NCBI GenBank assembly: GCA_031256095.1
Contig: JAIRRG010000034.1
Coordinates: forward strand, 1 to 12,085
Direction: 5' to 3'
Length of the DNA: 12,085 nt
DNA from: Desulfobulbaceae bacterium
GTDB lineage: Bacteria > Desulfobacterota > Desulfobulbia > Desulfobulbales > Desulfocapsaceae
Shown: in pieces, positions 1 through 6,998 of the stretch
How the letters are laid out: every line of letters starts with the position of its first letter
Numbering within the stretch: position 1 is the first letter of the stretch
Translations under genes and position numbers: made by a program
The notes under the pieces: model-generated
The model's database searches: none
Told to the model about the DNA's origin: nothing
The model's input: only the letters and a program-made list of their open reading frames with translations

Positions 1-1
1 C

Positions 2-25
2 TGACATATCATGGCCTATATGTCA
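2..25. promoter_or_regulatory. Perfect 8-bp dyad, possible operator
   Basis: TGACATAT (2-9) and ATATGTCA (18-25) form a perfect inverted repeat with an 8-bp spacer. This has the symmetry of a dimeric regulator site. It lies about 330 bp upstream of the sigma-54 promoter at 343, which is far but possible for an enhancer-binding protein. It could equally belong to a gene left of the window. The symmetry is seen directly; the function is inferred. Confidence 0.35.
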
Positions 26-40
26 AGGTCGGCTGGTATG

Positions 41-89
41 TTTCATATGCCAAATGAACGATAGCCATTCAAATGGAACATTTATGAAA
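41..89. promoter_or_regulatory. AT-rich region with inverted TTTCATA/TATGAAA and repeated CAAATG
   Basis: TTTCATA (41-47) is inverted as TATGAAA (83-89). Between them the motif CAAATG followed by a GAAC-like tail occurs twice (around 51-58 and 70-78). The stretch is much more AT-rich than the coding DNA. It could hold further regulator sites for the downstream promoter, but no named regulator motif is recognised. Confidence 0.25.
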
Positions 90-342
90 TATTAAAATTT
101 TTTCCATAAATTGACTTGCTTCCGGCCTTATCAGACTGTATATCAACCGCCGATTGAGAGTATGGCGTTATTCGTACCGTTTGTCAGCTTGCTCATATTG
201 TCAGTGTGTTCGGTGGAGCCACACCATGATTTCTTGTGAAACATTGCCAGCCCATATAAAGGCGGCGGCACGGCATAGCGGCATGATCAACCGGCCCGGC
301 GTAGCCAGATGGCGGAAGAAAAAACCATTTTTCTCTCCATTC
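90..342. other. Non-coding upstream region, no convincing gene
   Basis: No gene is supported here. A TTG-initiated reading frame (154-384) encodes a Cys/Ser/Arg-rich 76-residue peptide with no ribosome binding site and no recognisable family, and it runs through the sigma-54 promoter, so it is judged spurious. A TTGACT at 111-116 resembles a sigma-70 -35 box, but the nearest -10-like hexamer (TGTATA, 137-142) is 20 bp away, so a sigma-70 promoter is weakly supported. Confidence 0.4.
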
Positions 343-358
343 TGGCACGATTCTTGCT
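343..358 (+). promoter_or_regulatory. Sigma-54 (RpoN) -24/-12 promoter
   Basis: The sequence TGGCACG-ATTC-TTGCT matches the sigma-54 consensus TGGCACG-N4-TTGCW at every defined position, with the required spacing of the -24 GG and -12 GC elements. Transcription would begin near position 368-370 on the plus strand. The only downstream gene in this direction is the TPS translocator at 541. Sigma-54 promoters need an AAA+ enhancer-binding activator, so the upstream inverted repeats are candidate activator sites. The match is seen directly; its use is inferred. Confidence 0.75.
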
Positions 359-398
359 CTCTCTCTTGTTCTTTCCCTAACTAGGTTTATCTCCTTTT

Positions 399-419
399 GC
401 CGCGCCGCTGTGGCGTGGC
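399..419 (+). other. Leader hairpin preceding the terminator
   Basis: GCCGCGCC (399-406) pairs with GGCGTGGC (412-419) through all eight positions, one being G-U, around a 5-nt loop. It sits about 30 nt after the predicted sigma-54 start and 9 nt before the terminator stem, giving a two-hairpin leader RNA. A pyrimidine-rich CTCCTTTT stretch (391-398) lies immediately before it, overlaps nothing coding, and resembles an anti-Shine-Dalgarno sequence. Confidence 0.45.
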
Positions 420-428
420 ATCACTATG

Positions 429-460
429 GCCTTGCCCGGCAATCGGGCAAGGCTTTTTTT
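429..460 (+). terminator. Strong intrinsic terminator in the leader of the TPS operon
   Basis: GCCTTGCCCG (429-438) and CGGGCAAGGC (444-453) form a perfect 10-bp stem with a 5-nt loop, followed directly by seven T residues (454-460). This is a textbook Rho-independent terminator on the plus strand. It lies between the sigma-54 promoter and the translocator start codon. It either ends a short RNA of about 90 nt or acts as an attenuator for the genes downstream. It is not placed to end any recognised upstream gene. Confidence 0.85.
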
Positions 461-540
461 ATTGGCATCACCCGGCCAGGCGGCTTTGCCATGATTTTCA
501 TGGACAACATACTCGCAACATATTTCCAAGGATCCGCGCA

Positions 541-2253
541 ATGATTTTGCAAAAAAACTTACGGATGGCCGCTTTCTGCCTGCCGCTGGCCCTGTCGTTG
601 TCCCTGTTATGCGCCGCTTTGTGCCCGCTGCCGTCTGGCGCCGCCACCCTCGACACGCTCGATAAACAACGGCAACAGGCTCAACCGCAGCCGAAGGCCC
701 AGCCGCCCTTGCGCCTGCAAGCGGAAGAAATGGGCCAGATGGCGCCGAATTCCAAGCTGCGTTTTACCCTTGCCTCGCTGCGCGTTGAAGGGGCCACCGC
801 GTTCAGCGAGCGGGAACTGCTCGCCCCCTATGCCGCCCTCACCGGCACCCAGGTTGGCTTTGCCGCCATCAACAAGATCGCCGTTGAAATGACGAAAAAA
901 TACCGTGATGCCGGTTATCTCCTGTCCCGCGTGCTGCTGCCGGCGCAAAAACTGGAACCAGTGAAAGCCAATATCCGCCTGGTCGCCGTCGAGGGCTATA
1001 TTGCCTCGGTTGAATATGTCGGCGAGGAAAACCTGGTGGCCCGTTTCCGCTCTTATTTTTCCGGCGTCGAAGCGAAACTGACCGGCCAACGTCCCTTGCG
1101 CCATCAGGACTTTGAGCGGCAGATGCTGCTGTTGCGTGATTTGCCGGGGATAACCGTCTCCTCGCGCTTCAAAGAGGGCGCCGAGCGCGGCGCCTCGATT
1201 CTCGTCTTGACGGTGGCCGCGAAGACAGTCAGCGGTTCCGTCGGCTGGGACAACAGCGGCACCAAATCGGCCGGGCCGTATATGTTCAACGCCAGCGTCA
1301 GTCTTGCCGCTTTGCCGCTGATTGGCGCCAAAACCACCATCTCCTACAATCAGGCCTTCAATTACCGCGAATACCACAGCATCGAGCTGGCCGAATCCTA
1401 TCAATTTTCATCCGGGTTGCTGTTGCAAGGCTCCTATGCCTACAGCGCCAGTCCCGATCCCAGTACCGATTTCGCCCGCCAATTCGGCTACTCCACCGAC
1501 AGCAATACCGTTACCGTCGGCGCTTCCTATCCCTTTATCCGTAGCCGCGATGTGAACCTCTCGGCCGGGCTGTCCTTTGTCAGCCGCGACACCAGGGGCG
1601 ACGCCCTTGACCAGCGCCTGAGCACCGACCGCCTGCGCGGCCTTACCGCCACCGTCACCTTCGATATGGCCGACGCCTGGCGCGGCGTCACCCAGGTTAT
1701 TCCTTCCTTTACCAGTGGCTTAAATATCTTTGGCGCCACCGATGAAGCCTGGGACGCCTCGAACCCGCTGGCCCCGGCCAATTATGCCAAGTTCAATATC
1801 TATCTCTCGCGCAACCAGCAACTGTTCGGCGCCTTCAGCCTGTTCGCGGCGGCCAGCGCCCAGCTCACCGATTCGCCGCTTTCCTCCTACAACCAGTTCC
1901 AGCTTGGCGGCGCCCAGTTCGGGCGCGGCTTTGAGCCTGGCATCATCAAGAACGACAACGGCGCCGCCTTCACCATCGAGCCGCGCTGGACCCATGCGCT
2001 GACCGGCAAAACCGCCATCCAGCCTTACCTCTTTTACGACTGGGGCCGGGCCTGGAGCGAGGAGGATGTCGCCGGTATGCCGGATGCCGAAACCCTGGCC
2101 TCCCTTGGTATCGGCGTCCGCCTGTGGGGCCATGTTGGCCGGGATAATCTGCCCGATTTCAACATGGGTTTTTATGCCTCGAAAGGCTTGCAGGATATTC
2201 GCGGCAAGAGCGAAGGCAACCGTTGCGGCGTCCAGATGTCGTTCTTGTTTTAA
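541..2253 (+). CDS. Two-partner secretion outer-membrane translocator (TpsB/ShlB/FhaC family)
   Basis: This Omp85-superfamily pore of type Vb secretion exports a partner exoprotein across the outer membrane. The 570-residue product has a signal peptide (about 1-35), a Gln/Pro-rich linker, two POTRA-like domains (about 73-153 and 154-228; the first contains GYLLSRVLLP at 125-134) and a C-terminal beta-barrel. The loop-6 motif appears as GRGF at 461-464, the family's VRGY/F-type signature. The chain ends in Phe, as outer-membrane barrels usually do. The ATG at 541 is chosen because AAGGA (528-532) precedes it by 8 nt and the signal peptide follows. The longer in-frame start at 397 would put the terminator at 429-460 inside the gene. 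The probable cargo is the exoprotein at 2594. Length fits the family (about 550-590). The family assignment is firm; the substrate is inferred from adjacency. Confidence 0.93.
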   Translation: MILQKNLRMAAFCLPLALSLSLLCAALCPLPSGAATLDTLDKQRQQAQPQPKAQPPLRLQAEEMGQMAPNSKLRFTLASLRVEGATAFSERELLAPYAALTGTQVGFAAINKIAVEMTKKYRDAGYLLSRVLLPAQKLEPVKANIRLVAVEGYIASVEYVGEENLVARFRSYFSGVEAKLTGQRPLRHQDFERQMLLLRDLPGITVSSRFKEGAERGASILVLTVAAKTVSGSVGWDNSGTKSAGPYMFNASVSLAALPLIGAKTTISYNQAFNYREYHSIELAESYQFSSGLLLQGSYAYSASPDPSTDFARQFGYSTDSNTVTVGASYPFIRSRDVNLSAGLSFVSRDTRGDALDQRLSTDRLRGLTATVTFDMADAWRGVTQVIPSFTSGLNIFGATDEAWDASNPLAPANYAKFNIYLSRNQQLFGAFSLFAAASAQLTDSPLSSYNQFQLGGAQFGRGFEPGIIKNDNGAAFTIEPRWTHALTGKTAIQPYLFYDWGRAWSEEDVAGMPDAETLASLGIGVRLWGHVGRDNLPDFNMGFYASKGLQDIRGKSEGNRCGVQMSFLF

Positions 2254-2301
2254 GGAAATGCGGACCAATGCCGTCATGTGTGCTGGCTATAAAAAAACTA
2301 C

Positions 2302-2323
2302 GGCGCATTCGGCGCAATGCGCC
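2302..2323. repeat. Short palindrome GGCGCATT/AATGCGCC
   Basis: GGCGCATT (2302-2309) and AATGCGCC (2316-2323) form a perfect 8-bp stem with a 6-nt loop. The arms resemble the left hairpin (GGCGCAT/ATGCGCC) of the palindromic elements at 6894 and 7633, so this is probably a degenerate relative of that family. Confidence 0.5.
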
Positions 2324-2391
2324 TTACGCCCATTTCCGTATCGGTGCATTACGCTTTGCGGCTACGCCGTTGATATTACGGTGCAATACGC

Positions 2392-2426
2392 CTCCCGCCC
2401 ATGGCGGTTCGGCTATTGCACCCTAC
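2392..2426 (+). repeat. Degenerate copy of the CTCCCGCC...CCCTAC repeat
   Basis: Starting at CTCCCGCC and ending at CCCTAC, this stretch aligns by eye with 7012-7045. Both share CTCCCGCC, a three-base spacer, GGCGGTTCG and a terminal CCCTAC, with small indels between. The orientation is the same as the 7012 copy and opposite to the copy at 2445-2488. Confidence 0.45.
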
Positions 2427-2444
2427 ACTACATCACGCTCCAAG

Positions 2445-2488
2445 CGTAGGGTGGGAAAGCCCGCCTCTGGCGGGCGCATCCCGCCATT
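2445..2488 (-). repeat. REP-like imperfect palindrome (inverted copy of 6999-7046)
   Basis: Nested stems are visible: GGTGGGA (2450-2456) pairs with TCCCGCC (2479-2485), and inside it GCCCGCC (2459-2465) pairs with GGCGGGC (2469-2475) around a TCT loop. Read on the minus strand, the element runs ATGGCGGGATGCGC ... GCTTTCCC ... CCCTACG, matching 6999-7046 on the plus strand. It belongs to the same dispersed family as the elements around the RAYT transposase. Confidence 0.65.
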
Positions 2489-2492
2489 CTGT

Positions 2493-2510
2493 TCACCGCC
2501 GGTGATTTTT
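2493..2510 (+). terminator. Weak terminator-like hairpin after the translocator gene
   Basis: TCACC (2493-2497) pairs with GGTGA (2501-2505) around a GCC loop and is followed by five T residues (2506-2510). The stem is only 5 bp, so termination may be partial. If active it would separate most transcription of the translocator from that of the exoprotein gene. Confidence 0.35.
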
Positions 2511-2593
2511 CCGGTTTTTATAAAAGACAAAGCCATAACCAACAAAATCATAACAATCATCCAAATCCATCCCGATACCATGGAGGAACCCCG

Positions 2594-5500
2594 ATGCGTA
2601 GCGTGAAAAAACTGCACAAACTGCTGGCCCTGTCCCCCTGTTTGGCTCTGCTTCTTCCTTCAACTGTCTTTGCCGCTCCCTCCGGCGGTAAAGTTGTCGG
2701 CGGCCAGGCGCAAATCAGCCAGTCCGGCCCCACCACCACCATCAACCAGGCGACTAACCGCGCCATCATCAACTGGCAAGCGTTTGACATCGGTCAAAAT
2801 GAAGCGGTGATCGACAATATGCCGTCAACCAATTCCGCCGGCCTGCACCGCGTCATCGGCGGTGGCGGCGCCAGCCAGCTTGCCGGATCGTTGCAATCAA
2901 ACGGCAACGTTTTTCTCGTCAATCCGGCTGGCGTCATCATTCATAACGGCGCCCGCGTCGAAACCGGCGGCTTTGTCGCCTCAACGGCGGACATCAGTAA
3001 TAAAAATTTCATGGCCGGTAATTACCTCTTTAATAAACCCGGCCAGGCCGAGGCCGCCATTATCAATTCCGGCCTGATCAGCGTGCGCGACAGCGGCTTT
3101 GCCGCCCTGGTCGCGCCGTCGGTGCGTAACGACGGCATCATCGCCGCCAAACTCGGCAAGGTGGCCCTGGCTTCCGGCGCCAGCTTTACGCTTGATGTCT
3201 ATGGCGATGACCTCATTTCCTTCACCACCTCGGAACAGATGGTCGATACCTTGCACACCACCGACGGCGTTCTCCTTGGTGTCGATAACAAAGGCACCAT
3301 CAAGGCCGAAGGCGGCGCCGTGCTGCTCACCGCCAAACAGCTTGATGGCGTCGTCTCTTCCGTGGTTAATAACAGCGGCCTGGTCAGCGCCGCCGCCGCC
3401 GAACTGGCTGGCGGCAAAGTTGTTTTCAAGGGTGAAGGCGCGGCGGTTGATGTCGTCAACACGGGAGTTGTTGACGCCTCCTCCGCCTCAAAAGATGGCG
3501 GCAGCGTCCGTATGACCGGCGACGGCCAGGTGATTTCCTCCGGCACAATTACCGCCACGGGCGGCCAGCACGGCGGCGGTATCGTTGTCACCGGCAATGA
3601 GGTGACGCTTACCGGCAAGACCAGCGTTGACGCCTCCGGTCAAGTGGGCGGCGGCACGGTATTGCTTGGCGGCAACGCCCACGGTCAGGGGCCGGAGAAA
3701 AACGCCGACAATACCACTGTCAGCGCCAACGCCGTCATCAAAGCCGATGCCATCACCGCCGGCGATGGCGGTCAGGTCGTGGTGTGGAGCCAGGGGAAAA
3801 CAGCTTTTGACGGCGCGATTAGCGCCAAGGGCGGCCAAAACGGCGGCGACGGCGGCTGGGTGGAGACCTCCGGCCAGACGCTAAAGGTCGGCGATACGGC
3901 CAGAGTGGATACTTCGGCGCCGGTCGGGAAATTTGGGACTTGGCTGCTTGACCCCACTGATTTTGTCGTCGGCCCCAGTGGCGGCATCGTCAACATTGAC
4001 ACCGGCGAAACCATAGCCACCGATATGACCGGAGCAACGCTTTCCAACAATCTCGAAAATGGCAGCGTCGTCATTCGCAGCGGCGACGGATCAAGCGGCG
4101 TCAATGGCGATATTTCTGTCTACGACAATGTCACCTGGGCCAGCAACACCGTTTTGACCCTGATGGCTTACCGCGATGTCAACGTCAATGCCAAGATTAC
4201 CGCCACTGGTGATGTGGCGGGCCTAAATATCGCCCCGGCCACCGGCGGCAGCGGCGCCTTCAATCTTCCTTCCTGGGCGACAATTACCCTATCCGGCGCT
4301 AATCCGAGTTTGAGCATCTTCGGGCAACCCTACACGGTTATCAATAACCTGCTCGCCTTGCAAGCCATGAACCAAAACCTGGCCGGTTACTATGCTTTGG
4401 GCAAAGATATTGACGCCTCCGACACCAGTAACTGGGATGGCGGGGCGGGTTTTGTGCCCATTGGCACTGTGCCCAATGGCACTGGTGCCCCATTTACGGG
4501 AGTTTTTCATGGACTGGGGCACACCATTACCGGCTTAACTATAAATAGCCCATACAGTTTTCAAGGACTTTTTGGGTATATCGACCATAATGCGCAAATT
4601 GACAATATAGGGATCATCAATGCTGTTATCGCTGGTTACTCAGCTGTTGGCGGTTTGGTGGGGATGAACGCAGGTACAATTACCGACTCCTATAGCACAG
4701 GCACGGTGAATGGGAATGGCGGCATAGGCGGTTTGGTGGGGGAGAACAGTGGTATAATTACCAACTCCTATAGCACAAGTACCGTGACTGGGACAGTTAA
4801 TTCTGGTGGAATATCTGCTGGTCAGATTGGCGGTTTGGTGGGGTACAACAATGCTACTATTACCAATTCCTATAGCACGGGCACAGTGACTGGGGATTAC
4901 GCAGTTGGCGGTTTGGTCGGGTACAACATGAGTTACACTAGTTCTGTAACTGGTAGCCTTATCACGGGTACAATTACCAACTCCTACAGCACAGGCATCG
5001 TGACTGGGACTGGCGGCGGCGGCGACCCTGGTGCTGTTGGTGGTTTGGTGGGGATGAACGCAGGTACAATTACCAACTCCTATAGCATAGGCGCCGTGGC
5101 TGGAACAGGTGATGCATTTGGCGGTTTGGTTGGGACCAACTATGGTACAATTTCGACTAGTTATAGTACGGGTGCGGTGACTGGATACTACAGAAGCTAT
5201 ATGATTGGCGGTTTTGTGGGATATAATGACACTACCGCTAGTATTGACCAATCCTATAGTCTAGGCACGGTGGCAACCGGTGATTTCAACACAGAAACTG
5301 GTGGGTTTGTGGGAGAGAACTCAGGCACTATTTCTAGGTCGTACAGCACAGGCGCGGTGACGACTGGTGATTATAGCGATACCACTGGCGGTTTTGTGGG
5401 AGGTAATGCAGGCACTATTTCCAATTCTTATAGCACGGGTGCGGTAACTACTGGCACTCCTCCTGGTGGTGGTTCGGAAACTGGCGGCTTTGTGGGAGCG

Positions 5501-6829
5501 AGTTCTGGCGAGATTTTCGATTCCTATAGTACGGGCAAGGTATCTGTCGGAATTGGTGACGGTGGTTTTGTGGATAGTACGGTTGGCGGTTTCGTGGGAG
5601 AAAATTCCAATAAGTGGGGTACTATTTCCAACAGTTATTGGGATAGCCAAACCTCTGGCCTTACTACCAGCGCTGGCGGTACGGGTTTGACGACAGCCCA
5701 AATGATGCAGCAGGCGTCCTTTAACAACTGGGATTTTGTTAATATCTGGAGCATTAACGAAGGCCAAGGCTATCCAACATTGCGCAACGTTGGTCTGGCT
5801 GGCGGCAACACCGGCATGACTGGAAGCACCACCATTATTCCTCCCGGCACCGACACCACCAACCCCGGCAGTGACACCGGTAACACCGATTCTAGCAATA
5901 CCAATACCGGCAGCGATACAGGCAATACAGGCACAAACACCAACACTGGTGGTGGGCTTGTCAATGGCGGCGGCAATACCAGCCCTGGCAATAATACCGG
6001 CGGCAACAGCAGCAGCGGTACCGGCAATGCGGTAGTGCAAGAATATTTGGATATTCTTGACAACAAGAATGCCAGCAACGCCGAAAGGCAAAACCTGGTA
6101 GATACCTTGGCTGAGAATCCGGAAGACGTAAGGACAATCAACCAATACTTGATTGACGAACAAGATAATGCGTATGCAAGTCTGGGCTTAATTGCGGCCG
6201 ACGATAGTCCCTACGCCCAAAGGGTCAATAATATCTTAGCCGAGCTGTCCGCCTTGACAGGACTACAACTGAGCGGGAAAGTATATATGGATAATACGGT
6301 GAATGCTTTTTCAGCCGGCCTGGGCGACGGCAACATCGGCGAGATACGTGTCTTTTATGGTGAATTGGCTATTATGACCGATGATGAACTGTTTTTTGCC
6401 CTTGCCCATGAAGTCGGGCATATTGTGGCAAATGATAATTTTGCAGTTGAAACCATGAATATTTTCTATAATCCGTCCTGGTTGTCTAAAGCTTGGGCAA
6501 ATAATTTTTCCCTAAAAAACAAGCAGCAAAAGGATATTGAGAAATATTCGCTTGCAATGGAATCCGCTGCGGATGCGTATGCGGTCACGCTGATGCTGGA
6601 GAAGACTAACATAAACCCCATGGCTGCCGTTACCTGCATAGGAAAGTTTGACAATCTGCACAATCTGGCTGCCGAAAACCCAGGATACTCATCACCTTCT
6701 CCCAATCCCAATATCCCGTCTGAATTGACTTCCACTCCTTACGGTGAATACGGGGGGCAGCATCCGAGTGACGAAACGCGCATCAGTGATCTTAAAGCCA
6801 TTATTGCCAGTTTTTACAATGGGCAATGA
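2594..6829 (+). CDS. TPS-family filamentous-haemagglutinin-like exoprotein with GLUG repeats and C-terminal M48 metallopeptidase domain
   Basis: This is the probable cargo of the translocator at 541, a 1411-residue cell-surface or secreted protein. Visible in order: a signal peptide (about 1-28); a haemagglutination-activity/TPS secretion domain (about 29-250, with NWQAFDIG at 60-67 and NPAG at 110-113); beta-helix-type repeats to about 450, where a WLLDP motif (450-454) is seen as in other FHA-like proteins; a GLUG leader (about 590-685); 11 GLUG repeats (686-1020); a Gly/Asn/Thr-rich linker (about 1065-1146); and a C-terminal domain (1147-1411). The last carries NAFSA (1237-1241), HEVGH (1272-1276), ESAAD (1323-1327) and HPSDETR (1390-1396), the zinc-ligand and flanking pattern of M48 peptidases. 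Zinc ligands would be H1272, H1276 and E1323, with E1273 catalytic. GGAGGA (2582-2587) sits 6 nt before ATG. Cysteine is almost absent. The protease fusion is unusual; no immunity gene is seen downstream. Confidence 0.92.
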   Translation: MRSVKKLHKLLALSPCLALLLPSTVFAAPSGGKVVGGQAQISQSGPTTTINQATNRAIINWQAFDIGQNEAVIDNMPSTNSAGLHRVIGGGGASQLAGSLQSNGNVFLVNPAGVIIHNGARVETGGFVASTADISNKNFMAGNYLFNKPGQAEAAIINSGLISVRDSGFAALVAPSVRNDGIIAAKLGKVALASGASFTLDVYGDDLISFTTSEQMVDTLHTTDGVLLGVDNKGTIKAEGGAVLLTAKQLDGVVSSVVNNSGLVSAAAAELAGGKVVFKGEGAAVDVVNTGVVDASSASKDGGSVRMTGDGQVISSGTITATGGQHGGGIVVTGNEVTLTGKTSVDASGQVGGGTVLLGGNAHGQGPEKNADNTTVSANAVIKADAITAGDGGQVVVWSQGKTAFDGAISAKGGQNGGDGGWVETSGQTLKVGDTARVDTSAPVGKFGTWLLDPTDFVVGPSGGIVNIDTGETIATDMTGATLSNNLENGSVVIRSGDGSSGVNGDISVYDNVTWASNTVLTLMAYRDVNVNAKITATGDVAGLNIAPATGGSGAFNLPSWATITLSGANPSLSIFGQPYTVINNLLALQAMNQNLAGYYALGKDIDASDTSNWDGGAGFVPIGTVPNGTGAPFTGVFHGLGHTITGLTINSPYSFQGLFGYIDHNAQIDNIGIINAVIAGYSAVGGLVGMNAGTITDSYSTGTVNGNGGIGGLVGENSGIITNSYSTSTVTGTVNSGGISAGQIGGLVGYNNATITNSYSTGTVTGDYAVGGLVGYNMSYTSSVTGSLITGTITNSYSTGIVTGTGGGGDPGAVGGLVGMNAGTITNSYSIGAVAGTGDAFGGLVGTNYGTISTSYSTGAVTGYYRSYMIGGFVGYNDTTASIDQSYSLGTVATGDFNTETGGFVGENSGTISRSYSTGAVTTGDYSDTTGGFVGGNAGTISNSYSTGAVTTGTPPGGGSETGGFVGASSGEIFDSYSTGKVSVGIGDGGFVDSTVGGFVGENSNKWGTISNSYWDSQTSGLTTSAGGTGLTTAQMMQQASFNNWDFVNIWSINEGQGYPTLRNVGLAGGNTGMTGSTTIIPPGTDTTNPGSDTGNTDSSNTNTGSDTGNTGTNTNTGGGLVNGGGNTSPGNNTGGNSSSGTGNAVVQEYLDILDNKNASNAERQNLVDTLAENPEDVRTINQYLIDEQDNAYASLGLIAADDSPYAQRVNNILAELSALTGLQLSGKVYMDNTVNAFSAGLGDGNIGEIRVFYGELAIMTDDELFFALAHEVGHIVANDNFAVETMNIFYNPSWLSKAWANNFSLKNKQQKDIEKYSLAMESAADAYAVTLMLEKTNINPMAAVTCIGKFDNLHNLAAENPGYSSPSPNPNIPSELTSTPYGEYGGQHPSDETRISDLKAIIASFYNGQ
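4649..5659 (+). repeat. Array of 11 GLUG repeats within the exoprotein gene
   Basis: The coding DNA contains 11 units, each beginning GGLVG or GGFVG and continuing through a (T/S)I(T/S)NSYSTG-like segment, with variable-length inserts between. The first six units have GGLVG and the last five GGFVG, suggesting block duplication. The array ends with the customary YWD motif (residue 1015 onward) and a segment around GYPTLR. GLUG repeats occur in bacterial surface and adhesion proteins. The DNA here is more AT-rich than the 5' part of the gene. Confidence 0.9.
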
Positions 6830-6835
6830 CAGCAA

Positions 6836-6897
6836 GGTAGGGCGGACTTCGTAGCGAGGTAGGGCGGACTGCGTAGCAAGGTAAGGTGGACTTGTAG
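6836..6897 (+). repeat. Tandem 22-bp GGTAGGGCGGACT units
   Basis: Two 22-bp units (6836-6857 and 6858-6879), each beginning GGTAGGGCGGACT and continuing CGTAGC, are followed by a shorter, diverged third (6880-6897) that leads into the palindromic element at 6894. They begin 6 nt after the exoprotein stop codon. The same GGTAGGGCGGACTGCGTAG sequence precedes the palindromic copy at 7947. Confidence 0.75.
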
Positions 6898-6984
6898 GGC
6901 GCATAAGCGTAGTGTAATGCGCCGATATATTTGGTAATTTCTCCAAAACGTCGCCCTTCATCGGCGCGTCACGACGCGCCCTAC
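6894..6984 (+). repeat. Palindromic element, complete copy 1 (91 bp)
   Basis: The ends are inverted repeats GTAGGGCGC (6894-6902) and GCGCCCTAC (6976-6984). Inside are GGCGCAT/ATGCGCC (6898-6904/6917-6923), TTTGG/CCAAA (6930-6934/6943-6947) and GGCGCGTC/GACGCGCC (6963-6970/6973-6980). It is closely similar to 7947-8052 and to the left part of 7633-7713. Such bipartite palindromes resemble REP or BIME elements mobilised by RAYT transposases, and one lies 100 bp downstream. Confidence 0.8.
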
Positions 6985-6998
6985 ACCTTGGGTGTAAA

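Larger units (their letters stand above)
2254..2593. other. Intergenic gap between translocator and exoprotein, filled with repeat fragments
   Basis: This 340-bp stretch has no convincing gene. It is a patchwork of palindromic fragments related to those near the transposase at 7086, listed separately (2302-2323, 2392-2426, 2445-2488), followed by a small terminator-like hairpin (2493-2510) and an AT-rich run with TATAAA at 2519-2524. The last could be a -10 box for the exoprotein gene, but no good -35 box is spaced correctly. TPS gene pairs are normally close together, so repeat insertion may have separated them. Confidence 0.6.

Noticed and set aside
230..340. Possible cyclic-di-GMP (GEMM-type) riboswitch in the upstream region
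   Set aside because: Some GCC/GGC pairing and a TAGCC motif are present, but the conserved GEMM core sequences are absent, and the region lies upstream of the predicted transcription start.
154..384. 76-residue open frame upstream of the translocator
   Set aside because: It has a TTG start, no ribosome binding site and no family resemblance, and it overlaps the sigma-54 promoter.
607..1404. 265-residue open frame on the minus strand inside the translocator gene
   Set aside because: It is fully antisense to a well-supported gene, has low-complexity Gly/Gln-rich content and no recognisable motif. Long antisense frames are expected in GC-rich DNA.
2223..2606. 127-residue plus-strand frame between translocator and exoprotein
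   Set aside because: It consists of translated palindromic repeats, overlaps both flanking genes and has no recognisable domain.
4649..5659. Regular repeats as a possible CRISPR array
   Set aside because: The repeats are in frame, encode GLUG motifs and vary in length and sequence; there are no identical repeats with unique spacers.
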